From assembly GCA_011525785.1 (NCBI GenBank), contig WYBT01000046.1:1-41487 (forward strand): DNA of 41,487 bases, in the 5' to 3' direction. Positions 15,828-23,814 of the stretch are shown piece by piece. The position numbers and the translations under genes are program-made. Position 1 is the stretch's first letter. Each line of letters starts with the position of its first letter. The stretch is from Planctomycetaceae bacterium (lineage in GTDB: Bacteria; Planctomycetota; UBA1135; GCA-002686595). Below the pieces are notes generated by a model. That model saw nothing but the letters and a program-made list of their open reading frames with translations, was not told the origin of the DNA and did not search any database.

Positions 15828-18056
15828 TTACCGAAACCGGATGAACTTCCCCTCGGAGGGTATGAGCGTCGGTGTGCCGCCGACCGTGGACGCATCGGCT
15901 CGGACGACGAACAACATGTACCAGCCCGACGGACCGAGGTCGCTGGTCGGCGAGAGGACACCGAGCGACCACTCACCGGGCTCGGAGTCCGGCTTGACGC
16001 TGAACTCGAGTTCGATGTAGCGCTGGTCGGCGTCGAAGAAGTGCGTCACGGAGGCGGGCCGCAACAAAACGACTCGCGTTGGAACTGCCTCGCCCGTGCC
16101 AGCCACCGTGAACTCCACGGGGCTGGTGCCCGTCGTGCTGAAACGCACCTCAGACGGCGCGTTGTCGATGTTCGGGCGAGAGCCTGCGAACAAGTAGGGA
16201 GGGTAGAACAACTCGCCCGAGTACGAGGCGGCGAGAACTCCCTCGGTTGTACACGGACCGTGGTCGTCGTCGCCGCCACCTAGGAACACCCGGCCATCAG
16301 GGAGTAACGCTGCGACGGCGTGATAGAGCCGCGGCGTGGGCACCCCGGTGCGGGGGTGCGGGAGGCTGGGGGCGTTCAGTTCGGTGACAACGGTCGGGTC
16401 TGTGAACTTCTCGCCGACATCGATGAGGAGCGGCTTTAGCTCACAGCTGGTCGCGGCCTGCCCTCCGAGCACCAGGATCTGTCCGGTGGGAAGTACCACC
16501 GCGTTGGCGTAGTAGCGCGCGTTCGCCTGCCCAGGTCCACCAGCACCCAAGATCGCTCGAACGGCCCAGGTCGCGTTGAGCGCTGGGTTCCCCGTCGACT
16601 GCATTTCCTGGAGCGTCTGGTTCACCTGCGCGCCGGCTGGGAGCTCAGGTTGTAGTCCGTTCAGCACGATCATGCGGTCCTTCTGAAGCCGGTTATGCAG
16701 GACAACCGCGTTTCCGTAGAAGCGATCGCCATCGCCGGTCCCGACATTTGAGAGTGACTGTCCCTCGTAAAGTGACCAGTTTGAAACTGGGGGTTGCGTC
16801 GCCGAGGCGTACGGAATGAGCATCGACCAACTGCTGTTGGGAGTGGTCGTATGCGGATCATTGACGCCCGACGACGTGTCGAACGCAACGAACACCTGCT
16901 TCTGAGCAGAACTAGATAGCTGAAATGCCCTCGGGTAGGAGTCGATGTAACGATAGGTTCCGTTAGGGTCGCCCGACGTAGGAGGAGACACGGGGACTTC
17001 CGTGTACGACTCAGTTGGAACTGGCGCCGAGAGCTGTTCAGGGTCGGGGTTGTTGGAGGGCACGAGCGGGCAACGCCACTCACCCGCAACAAGTCTCTCC
17101 CATGTCGAGTGCCCCAGGTAGCACCAGTCGCAGTTAACGCAGGAGGTTCCGGGTGGACATCGGTTGGCGGTCTGATCGAACGCGCCGCCAAACGCCACCA
17201 CGGTCGAGCCCGGTGTGGGCCCCAGGCTCGTACATGCGGGGTCGTTGGGTAGCGCCATCGGGATTGGCTCGAGATTCAAAGCCAGCAGAGTCGGATACCA
17301 GTGCGGCGAAGCGAAGTCGCCCAGTTGACTCCACACAGGCCCCGACTGGTTAGCGACGCTGATCGTGGGATAGCCGCCGACCATCGAGACCGCGCCGAGG
17401 GAACCAGGCAGAAAACGATACGTCGAGCGTGCAAAATCCCCGGGCGAGAACGTTGGGCCACCGCCCACGACCAACCGCCCCCCCGTGTCCCAGGTATGCC
17501 CAGAGCAGAACAGGTTCGCATCGAGCGGAGCCGCCTGCTCCACCTTGATCAGGTCAAGCGTTGGAATCGCGCTGGGGGGCTGCGGCGGCGGCAACACCAT
17601 CGACGGCGGCTCGAACAGCCAGCTCTCGGTTGTCCGACCTGACGGTCCCGTACAGCACCACAGCGTCGCATTGCGCCACATCAGGATCTTGCCGCGGTGC
17701 GGACCGGTGGGGATGAGCGCCGCGTGCGCAAATTCGAGCAACGGGCATCGCACTCCAGTCCCGTAGACGATCGGGCCATCGGGCGCCGGGAATGGCGGAC
17801 CGGATGGCGGCGGAGGCGCCGGTGGAGTGCCTGGGTCGCACATCACTTGAGGAGGATTGGCCGGACAGCCGGGGCCGGGTCCGTAGCCGAGCACTTGGCA
17901 TGTCCAGTCCCACGGGCCGTGCCACATGCCATTCGCCTGCGAGGCGGCGGGGCTGGCGAGCAAGCCGATCGGCGCGCAAATCGTCGCGAAACGACTTACG
18001 AGGCGAAACAGCCATTCCACCCTGGATTGAACGCTGCGAGAGCAACCACCGAGCAT
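15828..18056 (-). CDS. Secreted copper radical oxidase, galactose/glyoxal oxidase-like (AA5)
   Basis: The protein has 742 residues from ATG at 18056. That start has a GGGAG ribosome site nine bases upstream and is preferred over the in-frame GTG at 18092. Residues 15-41 are a signal peptide. A proline-rich stretch (about 60-95) precedes a kelch-like beta-propeller. The family's cofactor residues are visible: C184 in LFCSGHTWD and Y254 in HWYPT can form the thioether Cys-Tyr radical, Y578-H579 in RLYHAVAALLPDGRVF and H672 in THFFDADQRYIEL are copper ligands. The C-terminal 120 residues match the early-set domain (DUF1929). Such enzymes oxidise primary alcohols or aldehydes and release hydrogen peroxide. 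It is divergent from the SBBP-repeat gene across 241 bp. The actual substrate is unknown. Confidence 0.88.
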   Translation of the reverse strand: MLGGCSRSVQSRVEWLFRLVSRFATICAPIGLLASPAASQANGMWHGPWDWTCQVLGYGPGPGCPANPPQVMCDPGTPPAPPPPSGPPFPAPDGPIVYGTGVRCPLLEFAHAALIPTGPHRGKILMWRNATLWCCTGPSGRTTESWLFEPPSMVLPPPQPPSAIPTLDLIKVEQAAPLDANLFCSGHTWDTGGRLVVGGGPTFSPGDFARSTYRFLPGSLGAVSMVGGYPTISVANQSGPVWSQLGDFASPHWYPTLLALNLEPIPMALPNDPACTSLGPTPGSTVVAFGGAFDQTANRCPPGTSCVNCDWCYLGHSTWERLVAGEWRCPLVPSNNPDPEQLSAPVPTESYTEVPVSPPTSGDPNGTYRYIDSYPRAFQLSSSAQKQVFVAFDTSSGVNDPHTTTPNSSWSMLIPYASATQPPVSNWSLYEGQSLSNVGTGDGDRFYGNAVVLHNRLQKDRMIVLNGLQPELPAGAQVNQTLQEMQSTGNPALNATWAVRAILGAGGPGQANARYYANAVVLPTGQILVLGGQAATSCELKPLLIDVGEKFTDPTVVTELNAPSLPHPRTGVPTPRLYHAVAALLPDGRVFLGGGDDDHGPCTTEGVLAASYSGELFYPPYLFAGSRPNIDNAPSEVRFSTTGTSPVEFTVAGTGEAVPTRVVLLRPASVTHFFDADQRYIELEFSVKPDSEPGEWSLGVLSPTSDLGPSGWYMLFVVRADASTVGGTPTLIPSEGKFIRFR

Positions 18057-18283
18057 GCTGCCTGTCTCCCGCTCACCGCGTTCAACCGCCACTCGGCGAA
18101 GTGTCCCGGCTCCACTGGGAGTACGGCGACAGAGCGACCTCGGGTGGCGTCCACAGCGCGCGAGCTTATGAACCGTAGCGGTATGGGGGAGTGCATGTCA
18201 AGATGACGAGCGTCGAAGGCCGTTCGGAAGCCCTGCTGCCTAGCCTGGAATCACCGGGCGCGGCCGAGGTTTCGCGGCGGACG

Positions 18284-18297
18284 AAGGAGGTGCAGTG
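18284..18297 (+). promoter_or_regulatory. Strong ribosome-binding site deciding the SBBP-protein start
   Basis: AAGGAGG at 18284-18290 lies seven bases before ATG 18298 and only four before the in-frame GTG at 18295. The spacing favours the ATG. Confidence 0.8.
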
Positions 18298-20817
18298 ATG
18301 CGGACAGTGAAAGCGATTGTGGTTTCGCTCGGCCTGATGGCGATGGGAGTCGTTCAGGTACGAGCGCAGTCGCGCGCGGTTGAGGCGGGCCAGTCACGCG
18401 GTGCGATGAACACAGCGGCGACGCCGCGTACCCCGCCGCTGTTTCTTCGCAATCGCGGTCAGTTTCCAACCGCCGCTCTCTTTGTGGCGGAGTTTCCCGG
18501 CATGCTGGTGCGAGTGGAGCGCGGGGCGCTGTTGGTTCAGCTCTTCAAGGACGGTGATCCATCGCAAGGCGCGCTAGTACGAATGACTTTCGAGGGCGCG
18601 CTGCCGACACATGAGGTGATCGGCGACAACCAGCAGCCGATCGTGTTCAGCTACTTTCGGGGCAACGATCCCGAGCGTTGGTGCGGCGATGTCGGCGCCT
18701 TCGGCGAAGTGCGAATGCTCGGGCTCTACGACGGTGTCGACCTAGTGCTGCGCGAGGAGGGCGGGAGTCCGAAGTACGATCTCGTGTGCAGGCGAGCCGC
18801 AGACGCAGGGCAGATCGTTGTGCGGGTCGAAGGCGTCCAGGCACGGCAATTCGCGCCGAGCGGAGCATTGCGCTTCTCTACGGCCGCTGGGGAACTGGTG
18901 CAACCCGAGGGTCGAGCCTGGCAGCTCGATGCTGGCGGGGAGAAGCGCTGGCCGCGCTGCGAGTACAGGGCCATCGACGGCCAGCGCTTCGGGTTCGAGA
19001 TCTCGGGCGCGGATCAGGACCGGCCGTTGGTTATCGACCCGGCGCTGATCTGGGCGACTTATGTGGGTTCATCCTCAGGCGATGTCGGTCGATGTGTCGC
19101 AATCGACGATGAGGGGAATGTAGTGGTCAGCGGCGACTACAGCGCTTTCGATTTTCCGGTGACGCCAGGAGCTTACAATGTCTCAGGCCAGCAGCTCGTG
19201 GATCTTTTTGTATCCAAGTTCTCCGCGTCGACTGGCGCGCTTGTCTACTCCGCGGTCATCGGAGGTGACGAGACCAACGAGCGCTCTGAGGACATCGCAG
19301 TCGGCCGCGCGGGGCGCGTTACGGTGGTGGGTTGGACGTCCAGTTACAACTTCCCGACGACACCGAACGCATTCGATCGTGTGAAGAACAGTCTGTCCTT
19401 CGATGGTTTTGTGCTTCGACTCGACGCATCGGGATCCAGACTGGAGTACTCGACTTTGCTTGGGAGCACGGCCCTTGACCAAGCTTTCTCCGTCTCGCTG
19501 ACATCGAGTGGAGCAGCTGTCGTCTGCGGGCTCACCGGGCCAGCATTCGATGGCAGCCCGTGCGATTTCCCGACCACAGCGGGCGCTTATCAGCCGACTG
19601 CGCCGCTCGGAGCGAGTCCAGGATTCGTGTGCTCCGTAGATGCCACAGGAAGCTCTCTTGAATGGTCGACCCTACTTGGCGACATCGTGAAGCTCCACGC
19701 TGTCGCAGTTGGTCCTGCTGGTGATGTGACGGTCACGGGCGAGACATTCGGGACGGGTTCGTTCCCTGTGACCCCAGGTGCGGTTGTTCAGGTCAGTTCC
19801 GGACCAAGCAACTACAACGTCTGCGTCGCGCGAATGCGGCCCGATGGAAGTGCGCTGCGCTGGGCCGCCCTGCTCGGAGGCAACGCCCATGACAGCGGTC
19901 GCGCGGTGGCGCTGGATGCGACCGGCGACGTCTACGTCAGTGGATTCACAATGTCGTTCAACTTTCCGACGACGACCGGAGCCTATCAAACGACGGTCGT
20001 AGCTCCGTTCGTGCGGGACGCGTTCGTTGCGCGCATCCGCGCTAACGGCTCGGCCTTGTCCTATTCAACGTTCGCGGGTGGAGTCGGAGATGATATTGCC
20101 AACGACCTCGACGTTGACGCATCTGGGTGTGCGACCGTTGCTGGCATGGGGTGGAGCTCGCTGCCGATTACTCCGGGCGCGTTTTCGAGCAACCAGATCA
20201 CGGACGCGTTTTTGATCAGGCTGGTCCCCGATGGCAGTCGAAGCCTCTACACAACCTTCGTCGGAGGTCCAGCGCTCGAGTCCGCCGAGGGTATGGCCAT
20301 GAACGCCCGCGGACGCGTGGCCTTAGCTGGGTACACTGGCGGCAGTTTTCCTACGACTCCCAACTCTGCATTCCCCCAGTACGCCGGAGGACAATCGGAC
20401 GCTTTCGTGGCCGTGTTCGAGCTCCAGCCGCGAGGGGTGGAGAGTTTCGGAGACTCGACTCCATCGTGCCGCGGTCCGATTCAGATGCTCGCGTCGCCTA
20501 TGCCGGCGACGGGCGCGACGGAATTCAATCTGGTGTGCAGCGCTGCTCCGCCCAACACGCCGGGGTGGCTGCTCGTGTCGACTGGGGCGGCGCCCGCGGG
20601 GTCGATCCGATCAGGCGCCGCGCTTTTTGCGGATCCCAACGCCCTGATTCACCAAGTGGCTGTGACAAGCGACGCGGCGGGATGGGTCGACTACCCGTTC
20701 CCCGCGCTCCTCACTTCGCCCGGTGCACGCTACTACGCACAGTTCATCTTCGCGGGCAACTGCGGCGGCCTCGACGGTTGGTGCTCGAGCAACGCAGTCG
20801 AGATCACCGTTCAGTAG
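18298..20817 (+). CDS. Secreted DUF7948/SBBP beta-propeller repeat protein
   Basis: This 839-residue protein has a signal peptide (residues 1-24, ending VRAQ). Residues 45-250 carry the N-terminal domain that opens with LFLRNRGQFPTAALFVAEF and ends in PLVIDPALIWATYVG, known from SBBP-repeat proteins. Residues 255-700 contain at least seven SBBP repeats of about 60 residues, marked by LxYSTxxGG, A-x-x-V-x-G-x-T and FPTTPNAF-type strings. The C-terminal 130 residues form a beta-rich domain with paired cysteines (CRGPIQ, NCGGLDGWCSSNAVEI) that is common at the end of exported planctomycete proteins. The likely place of action is the cell surface or the medium. Function is unknown; the divergent copper oxidase suggests a shared role in the envelope or in polymer attack, which is inference. 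Confidence 0.88.
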   Translation: MRTVKAIVVSLGLMAMGVVQVRAQSRAVEAGQSRGAMNTAATPRTPPLFLRNRGQFPTAALFVAEFPGMLVRVERGALLVQLFKDGDPSQGALVRMTFEGALPTHEVIGDNQQPIVFSYFRGNDPERWCGDVGAFGEVRMLGLYDGVDLVLREEGGSPKYDLVCRRAADAGQIVVRVEGVQARQFAPSGALRFSTAAGELVQPEGRAWQLDAGGEKRWPRCEYRAIDGQRFGFEISGADQDRPLVIDPALIWATYVGSSSGDVGRCVAIDDEGNVVVSGDYSAFDFPVTPGAYNVSGQQLVDLFVSKFSASTGALVYSAVIGGDETNERSEDIAVGRAGRVTVVGWTSSYNFPTTPNAFDRVKNSLSFDGFVLRLDASGSRLEYSTLLGSTALDQAFSVSLTSSGAAVVCGLTGPAFDGSPCDFPTTAGAYQPTAPLGASPGFVCSVDATGSSLEWSTLLGDIVKLHAVAVGPAGDVTVTGETFGTGSFPVTPGAVVQVSSGPSNYNVCVARMRPDGSALRWAALLGGNAHDSGRAVALDATGDVYVSGFTMSFNFPTTTGAYQTTVVAPFVRDAFVARIRANGSALSYSTFAGGVGDDIANDLDVDASGCATVAGMGWSSLPITPGAFSSNQITDAFLIRLVPDGSRSLYTTFVGGPALESAEGMAMNARGRVALAGYTGGSFPTTPNSAFPQYAGGQSDAFVAVFELQPRGVESFGDSTPSCRGPIQMLASPMPATGATEFNLVCSAAPPNTPGWLLVSTGAAPAGSIRSGAALFADPNALIHQVAVTSDAAGWVDYPFPALLTSPGARYYAQFIFAGNCGGLDGWCSSNAVEITVQ

Positions 20818-20843
20818 GGGCGGGGACGACGGGAAGGCGGTGC

Positions 20844-20945
20844 ACGTTGCACTAACTGTGGTCGACCACGTCGCCCCTGCACCACGGCCTGGACCGCCGC
20901 GGCGGCGTCCCGGCGCTCGTTCACCCAGTAGCGCGAGGCCGTCCA
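20844..20945. repeat. Dispersed repeat, copy B
   Basis: This is the second copy of the repeat at 12563-12660, beginning GTTGCACTAACTGTGG, with about three quarters of the bases alike over the first 60. It starts 27 bp after the SBBP gene and ends three bases before the stop of the small minus-strand gene at 20949. Confidence 0.6.
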
Positions 20946-20948
20946 TCG

Positions 20949-21206
20949 CTACTCAAAGACGATCTCCTCCCGCGCCCCGCTCGGCCGCCACAACCTTCCG
21001 TTGTAGGACACGTTCGCGACGAACATCCCCGCCGTGTCGCGCACCTTCGCGCCGTGCCGGCTGCGCATCTTCCGGTACCACTCGGAGCTGGAGCGGATCC
21101 CGCTGACCCGCGCCCGCATCGCGCGCTGCACGTCGGCCAGCGTGTCGAAGCGCTCCTGCCCGTCCCCGATGTCGGCCGCGAAAGGCCCAGTCCCGATCGT
21201 CGTCAT
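20949..21206 (-). CDS. Small conserved-looking protein of unknown function
   Basis: An 85-residue protein with ATG at 21206 and a GGAG ribosome site eight bases upstream. The sequence is mixed alpha/beta with a basic middle (SSEWYRKMRSRHGAKVRD) and a strand-rich end (MFVANVSYNGRLW). No family is recognised and there is no signal peptide. The open frame extends upstream to 21554, but that part is Arg/Pro/Gly-rich shadow-like text. The gene is in the same direction as the integrase operon and 180 bp downstream of the next small gene. Confidence 0.55.
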   Translation of the reverse strand: MTTIGTGPFAADIGDGQERFDTLADVQRAMRARVSGIRSSSEWYRKMRSRHGAKVRDTAGMFVANVSYNGRLWRPSGAREEIVFE

Positions 21207-21385
21207 GTCGTTGGCTCCGTGCGCCGCTGGTTTGTGCGACGACGGGGGCATCAGGGATCGTGAGGCGCGCAACGGGAAGGCGCGGTGTGCTTGGTGCGGC
21301 GACGTGAAAAGGGACCCGGCGACACTCTGGAAAGGGACCCGCCACGCCGGTCGGCTCGCGCCGCCACGTTGCCACGGCGCTTGGC

Positions 21386-21721
21386 CTACGGAGAGTGCTC
21401 GCCCGAGTCCGCTGCTCCGCCCTCCGCCACCTGCCGTGCGCGCTGCCAAGGGGACGCTCGATCCGCGCGCCACGCGCTCCATCCCGTCGGAAGGTCGGCG
21501 AGTTCCAACACGCTTCGGTCCAGCTCGACTGCTTCTTCGAGCGCGATCAGGCATGCGTCCGCCTCGTCCGCGTCATCGAGGCCCAGGAACTGCCAACCGT
21601 GGTCGTCCGCGTCGTGCGCCACGAACAGGATCGGCGCGCCGCCGCTCATGATCGATCGCAGCGAGACGGCCGCACTGTCGCGAGGCTGGTCGAACGGCCA
21701 AGTGTCGGAGGGCGTGGGCAT
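21386..21721 (-). CDS. Small conserved hypothetical protein
   Basis: A 111-residue acidic protein from ATG at 21721. The core reads WPFDQPRDSAAVSLRSIMSG, PILFVAHDADDHGWQFLGLD and ELADLPTGWSAWRA. The H-D-x-D-D-H-G-W-Q-F and DLPxGWxAxR strings recall a family of small cytoplasmic bacterial proteins of unknown function, some of which occur beside toxin genes as immunity-like proteins. I make no functional call. The last 20 residues (after the W in ASPWQ) are low-complexity. It lies 52 bp downstream of the integrase stop in the same direction. Confidence 0.65.
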   Translation of the reverse strand: MPTPSDTWPFDQPRDSAAVSLRSIMSGGAPILFVAHDADDHGWQFLGLDDADEADACLIALEEAVELDRSVLELADLPTGWSAWRADRASPWQRARQVAEGGAADSGEHSP

Positions 21722-21773
21722 CCGGTCGCGCTCTGCGTCGATGATAGACGCCGCTCCGGCCAGTCACGGTCAC

Positions 21774-23030
21774 CTACCCGACCACCTCACGCGCGCGCCT
21801 CGGCTCGCAGACGCCCTCGACGGCCCCACGCAGGTCTTCAAGCCCAAGGTGCGTGTAGACCTTCGCGGTCATCTCCGGCGACGCGTGCCCGAGCACCCGC
21901 TGCGCGACGACCAGCGGCACGCCTCGGCGAGCCATGCCGGTTGCGGCCGTGTGCCGGAGCGCATGGATGTCGATCACCCGCCCCAGCGCATCCCGGCGCG
22001 CGATGCCAGCCCGGTCGAGCACGCGGCGCAGCAGCCGGCGTCCGTTTGTCGTGTAGTCGGCCCAGTCCGCGCCGTCCGGTGACAGGAACACCCGATCCGC
22101 AGGCTGCGCGAGCCGCATGCGCACGCGCTGGTGCACGGCGCGCAGGGCCAGTAGCTCGTCGACCAGCGACTGCGGCAGCGGGATCACACGCGCCCGCCCC
22201 GACTTGGTCGTCGCGGCCCGCAACGTCAGCGCTCGTTGGTCAGCGTCGAGGTCGAGCCATGTCACGCGCGTCAGCTCGCCCCAGCGCGCCGCGGTCGTGA
22301 GCAGCGCGCGCCACAGCGGGGCCTGCGGGACGCGCTCGGGGCGAGGCTTCGTGGCGTACCCGATCCCGCGGCCGTGCAGCTCGATCGTGCGCGATGCGGA
22401 GAGGCGTGCGGCGCACTCGGCGTCGTCCTCAGCTGCGGCGGCGAGGAAGCGCTCGACCTCGTCCTCGGACAGAGCGCGCCGCACCCGCCGCTGGTGGCGC
22501 TCGCTCGTGGGCAGCGGCTTCAAGCTGCGCACCGGGTTCTCGGCGATGAGCTGCGCCCCCACCGCCCAGTTCAGCATCGACGCCAGCGCGCCGGTGTCCA
22601 CGTTGACCGTGCGGTGCGCGACGCCCTGGGCCAGCCGCTCGCGTTGGTAGCGCTGCACGTCGACCACGCGCAGGTCCCGCACGCGCGTCGCGTCGAGCGC
22701 CGCCAGCACGCGGGCGAGCGAGTCCGTGCGCGATCGCAGCTGCTTGGCCCCCACGCGCAGCGCGAGGTCGGCGAGGTACTGGTCGCGCAGGTCCGCGAGC
22801 GGCGTCGATTGGCCCTCGACCGAGCCCAGGCCCGCGAGCTCGAGGTCGCGCTGGCGGATCAGCTCGGCGCGGCGTCGTTCAGCCACCTGCTTGTCGGTGC
22901 TCAGGGCGACGCGCCGCCGCCTGCCACGCGCGTCGGTGAAGTCCAAGACCCACTGGCCCGGCCCGTTGCCTCGGCGAACCTTGTCGAGCTTGCCCGGGCC
23001 GTAGGCGCGCCCAAGTCGAGGCAAGATCAT
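21774..23030 (-). CDS. Tyrosine recombinase/integrase
   Basis: A 418-residue protein. ATG at 23030 overlaps the stop of the HTH gene (ATGA) and marks the start; the open frame continues further upstream only as an unused reading. Residues 1-70 resemble an arm-binding domain, 75-170 the SAM-like core-binding domain (YLADLALRVGAKQLRSRTDS), and 185-405 the catalytic domain. The catalytic set is complete: R249 (TTAARWGELT), K276 (TTKSGRARVIPL), H356-x-x-R359 (DIHALRHTAATGM), H382 (LGHAS) and nucleophile Y392 (KVYTHL). It should integrate and excise the element. It is the last gene of the six-gene operon. Confidence 0.95.
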   Translation of the reverse strand: MILPRLGRAYGPGKLDKVRRGNGPGQWVLDFTDARGRRRRVALSTDKQVAERRRAELIRQRDLELAGLGSVEGQSTPLADLRDQYLADLALRVGAKQLRSRTDSLARVLAALDATRVRDLRVVDVQRYQRERLAQGVAHRTVNVDTGALASMLNWAVGAQLIAENPVRSLKPLPTSERHQRRVRRALSEDEVERFLAAAAEDDAECAARLSASRTIELHGRGIGYATKPRPERVPQAPLWRALLTTAARWGELTRVTWLDLDADQRALTLRAATTKSGRARVIPLPQSLVDELLALRAVHQRVRMRLAQPADRVFLSPDGADWADYTTNGRRLLRRVLDRAGIARRDALGRVIDIHALRHTAATGMARRGVPLVVAQRVLGHASPEMTAKVYTHLGLEDLRGAVEGVCEPRRAREVVG

Positions 23031-23335
23031 CGCGCACCCCCATCGACCCAGCGCTCGACCGCGCTCCGCCGCCAACGCAGCGACCGCCCCACGCGGGTCG
23101 GCCGCGGGAAGCTCCGCTCGTGGCGCATCAGGCGCAGGGTCCGCACGTTCACGCGGAGCAGCTTGGCCACCTCGTCGGCGGTCAGGAGCTGAGCAGGATC
23201 GTCTGAGGGCGGCGCGTTCACGTCGCTGCGACACTTGCTCTGCGTCGCGATCAGCTCCAGGGCTTTCTGCACTCCTTCGAGCGCCGTCACCACGCGCTCG
23301 AGCTGCGCCGCCACGATCGGATCTGCGGCGCTCAT
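23027..23335 (-). CDS. Xis-like helix-turn-helix protein (HTH_17/AlpA type)
   Basis: A 102-residue protein from ATG at 23335, overlapping the stop of the preceding gene by four bases. The C-terminal half is a MerR/AlpA-type winged helix: LLTADEVAKLLRVNVRTLRL, then FPRPTRVGRSLRWRRSAVER. The N-terminal 45 residues form a helix that may mediate dimers. Proteins of this kind next to integrases act as recombination directionality factors or regulators of the integrase gene. Its gene overlaps the integrase gene, which supports that role. The phased TCCGCT arrays near the tRNA fragment are one imaginable binding target, but no evidence links them. Confidence 0.85.
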   Translation of the reverse strand: MSAADPIVAAQLERVVTALEGVQKALELIATQSKCRSDVNAPPSDDPAQLLTADEVAKLLRVNVRTLRLMRHERSFPRPTRVGRSLRWRRSAVERWVDGGAR

Positions 23336-23814
23336 GACGCGATCCTCCGCCGGCGCAGTTCGCCCAGGACTTGGCGTTCGACCTCGACTCTCGCGCGGTC
23401 ATCGAGCGGCCGCACCACCGCACGCCGCTCGCGACGCCGATCGTCCCGCACCGGCCAGGACAGGCTCAGCGCGCCGCATCGAGTGCGCCGCACCGCGACG
23501 CCGTGGACCACCACGAGCGCGCCCAGTTCGACGTCGATCCAGCCGAGCAGGCCGTCAGCCACGTCGAGCGGCGGGGCGGGAGTGAACGCGCCGACCGATA
23601 CGCGCTGCTGAAGCTCGACCACGTCGGACTGGCTCGACGTCCCGTCGCTGGTGGACCTGGGGGACTTGGTGGACCTCTCAAGGCCGCCGTCCGAGATTGG
23701 CAGCCGAGCGCCGGAAGCGTGCACGACTGGAGTTCGCCGGCCACTTTCGGCACGGGAGCCCGCGCACTCCCCCAGGTCCACCAGGTCCACCTCGAGAGCC
23801 TTGCGCTCAGACAT
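23332..23814 (-). CDS. SpoVG-like small element protein
   Basis: A 160-residue protein whose ATG at 23814 lies inside the end of the primase gene (8-bp overlap). The N-terminal 75 residues are low-complexity and polar. Residues 85-155 (LLGWIDVELGALVVVHGVAV, RCGALSLSWPVRDD, then VVRPLDDRARVEVERQVLGE) resemble the strand-rich SpoVG/septation fold: a start segment, a basic RRTR turn, an LSxPxR strand and a PxDDxxRxxxExxVL helix. SpoVG proteins bind nucleic acid. Versions in mobile elements are common, but their role is unclear. The call rests on pattern only. Confidence 0.6.
   Translation of the reverse strand: MSERKALEVDLVDLGECAGSRAESGRRTPVVHASGARLPISDGGLERSTKSPRSTSDGTSSQSDVVELQQRVSVGAFTPAPPLDVADGLLGWIDVELGALVVVHGVAVRRTRCGALSLSWPVRDDRRRERRAVVRPLDDRARVEVERQVLGELRRRRIAS

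Noticed and set aside
15149..15844. Long plus-strand open frame opposite the GT4 remnant
   Set aside because: Its text is arginine- and proline-rich without domains. The opposite strand carries recognisable GT4 sequence, so this is a shadow frame.
20844..20945. Integron attC site
   Set aside because: The block does not contain the GTTRRRY/RYYYAAC core boxes in the required arrangement, and the integrase in the window is not recognisably of the IntI type.
23031..23423. N-terminal extension of the integrase to 549 residues
   Set aside because: That part is the out-of-frame reading of the HTH gene. The ATGA overlap at 23027-23030 fixes the start.
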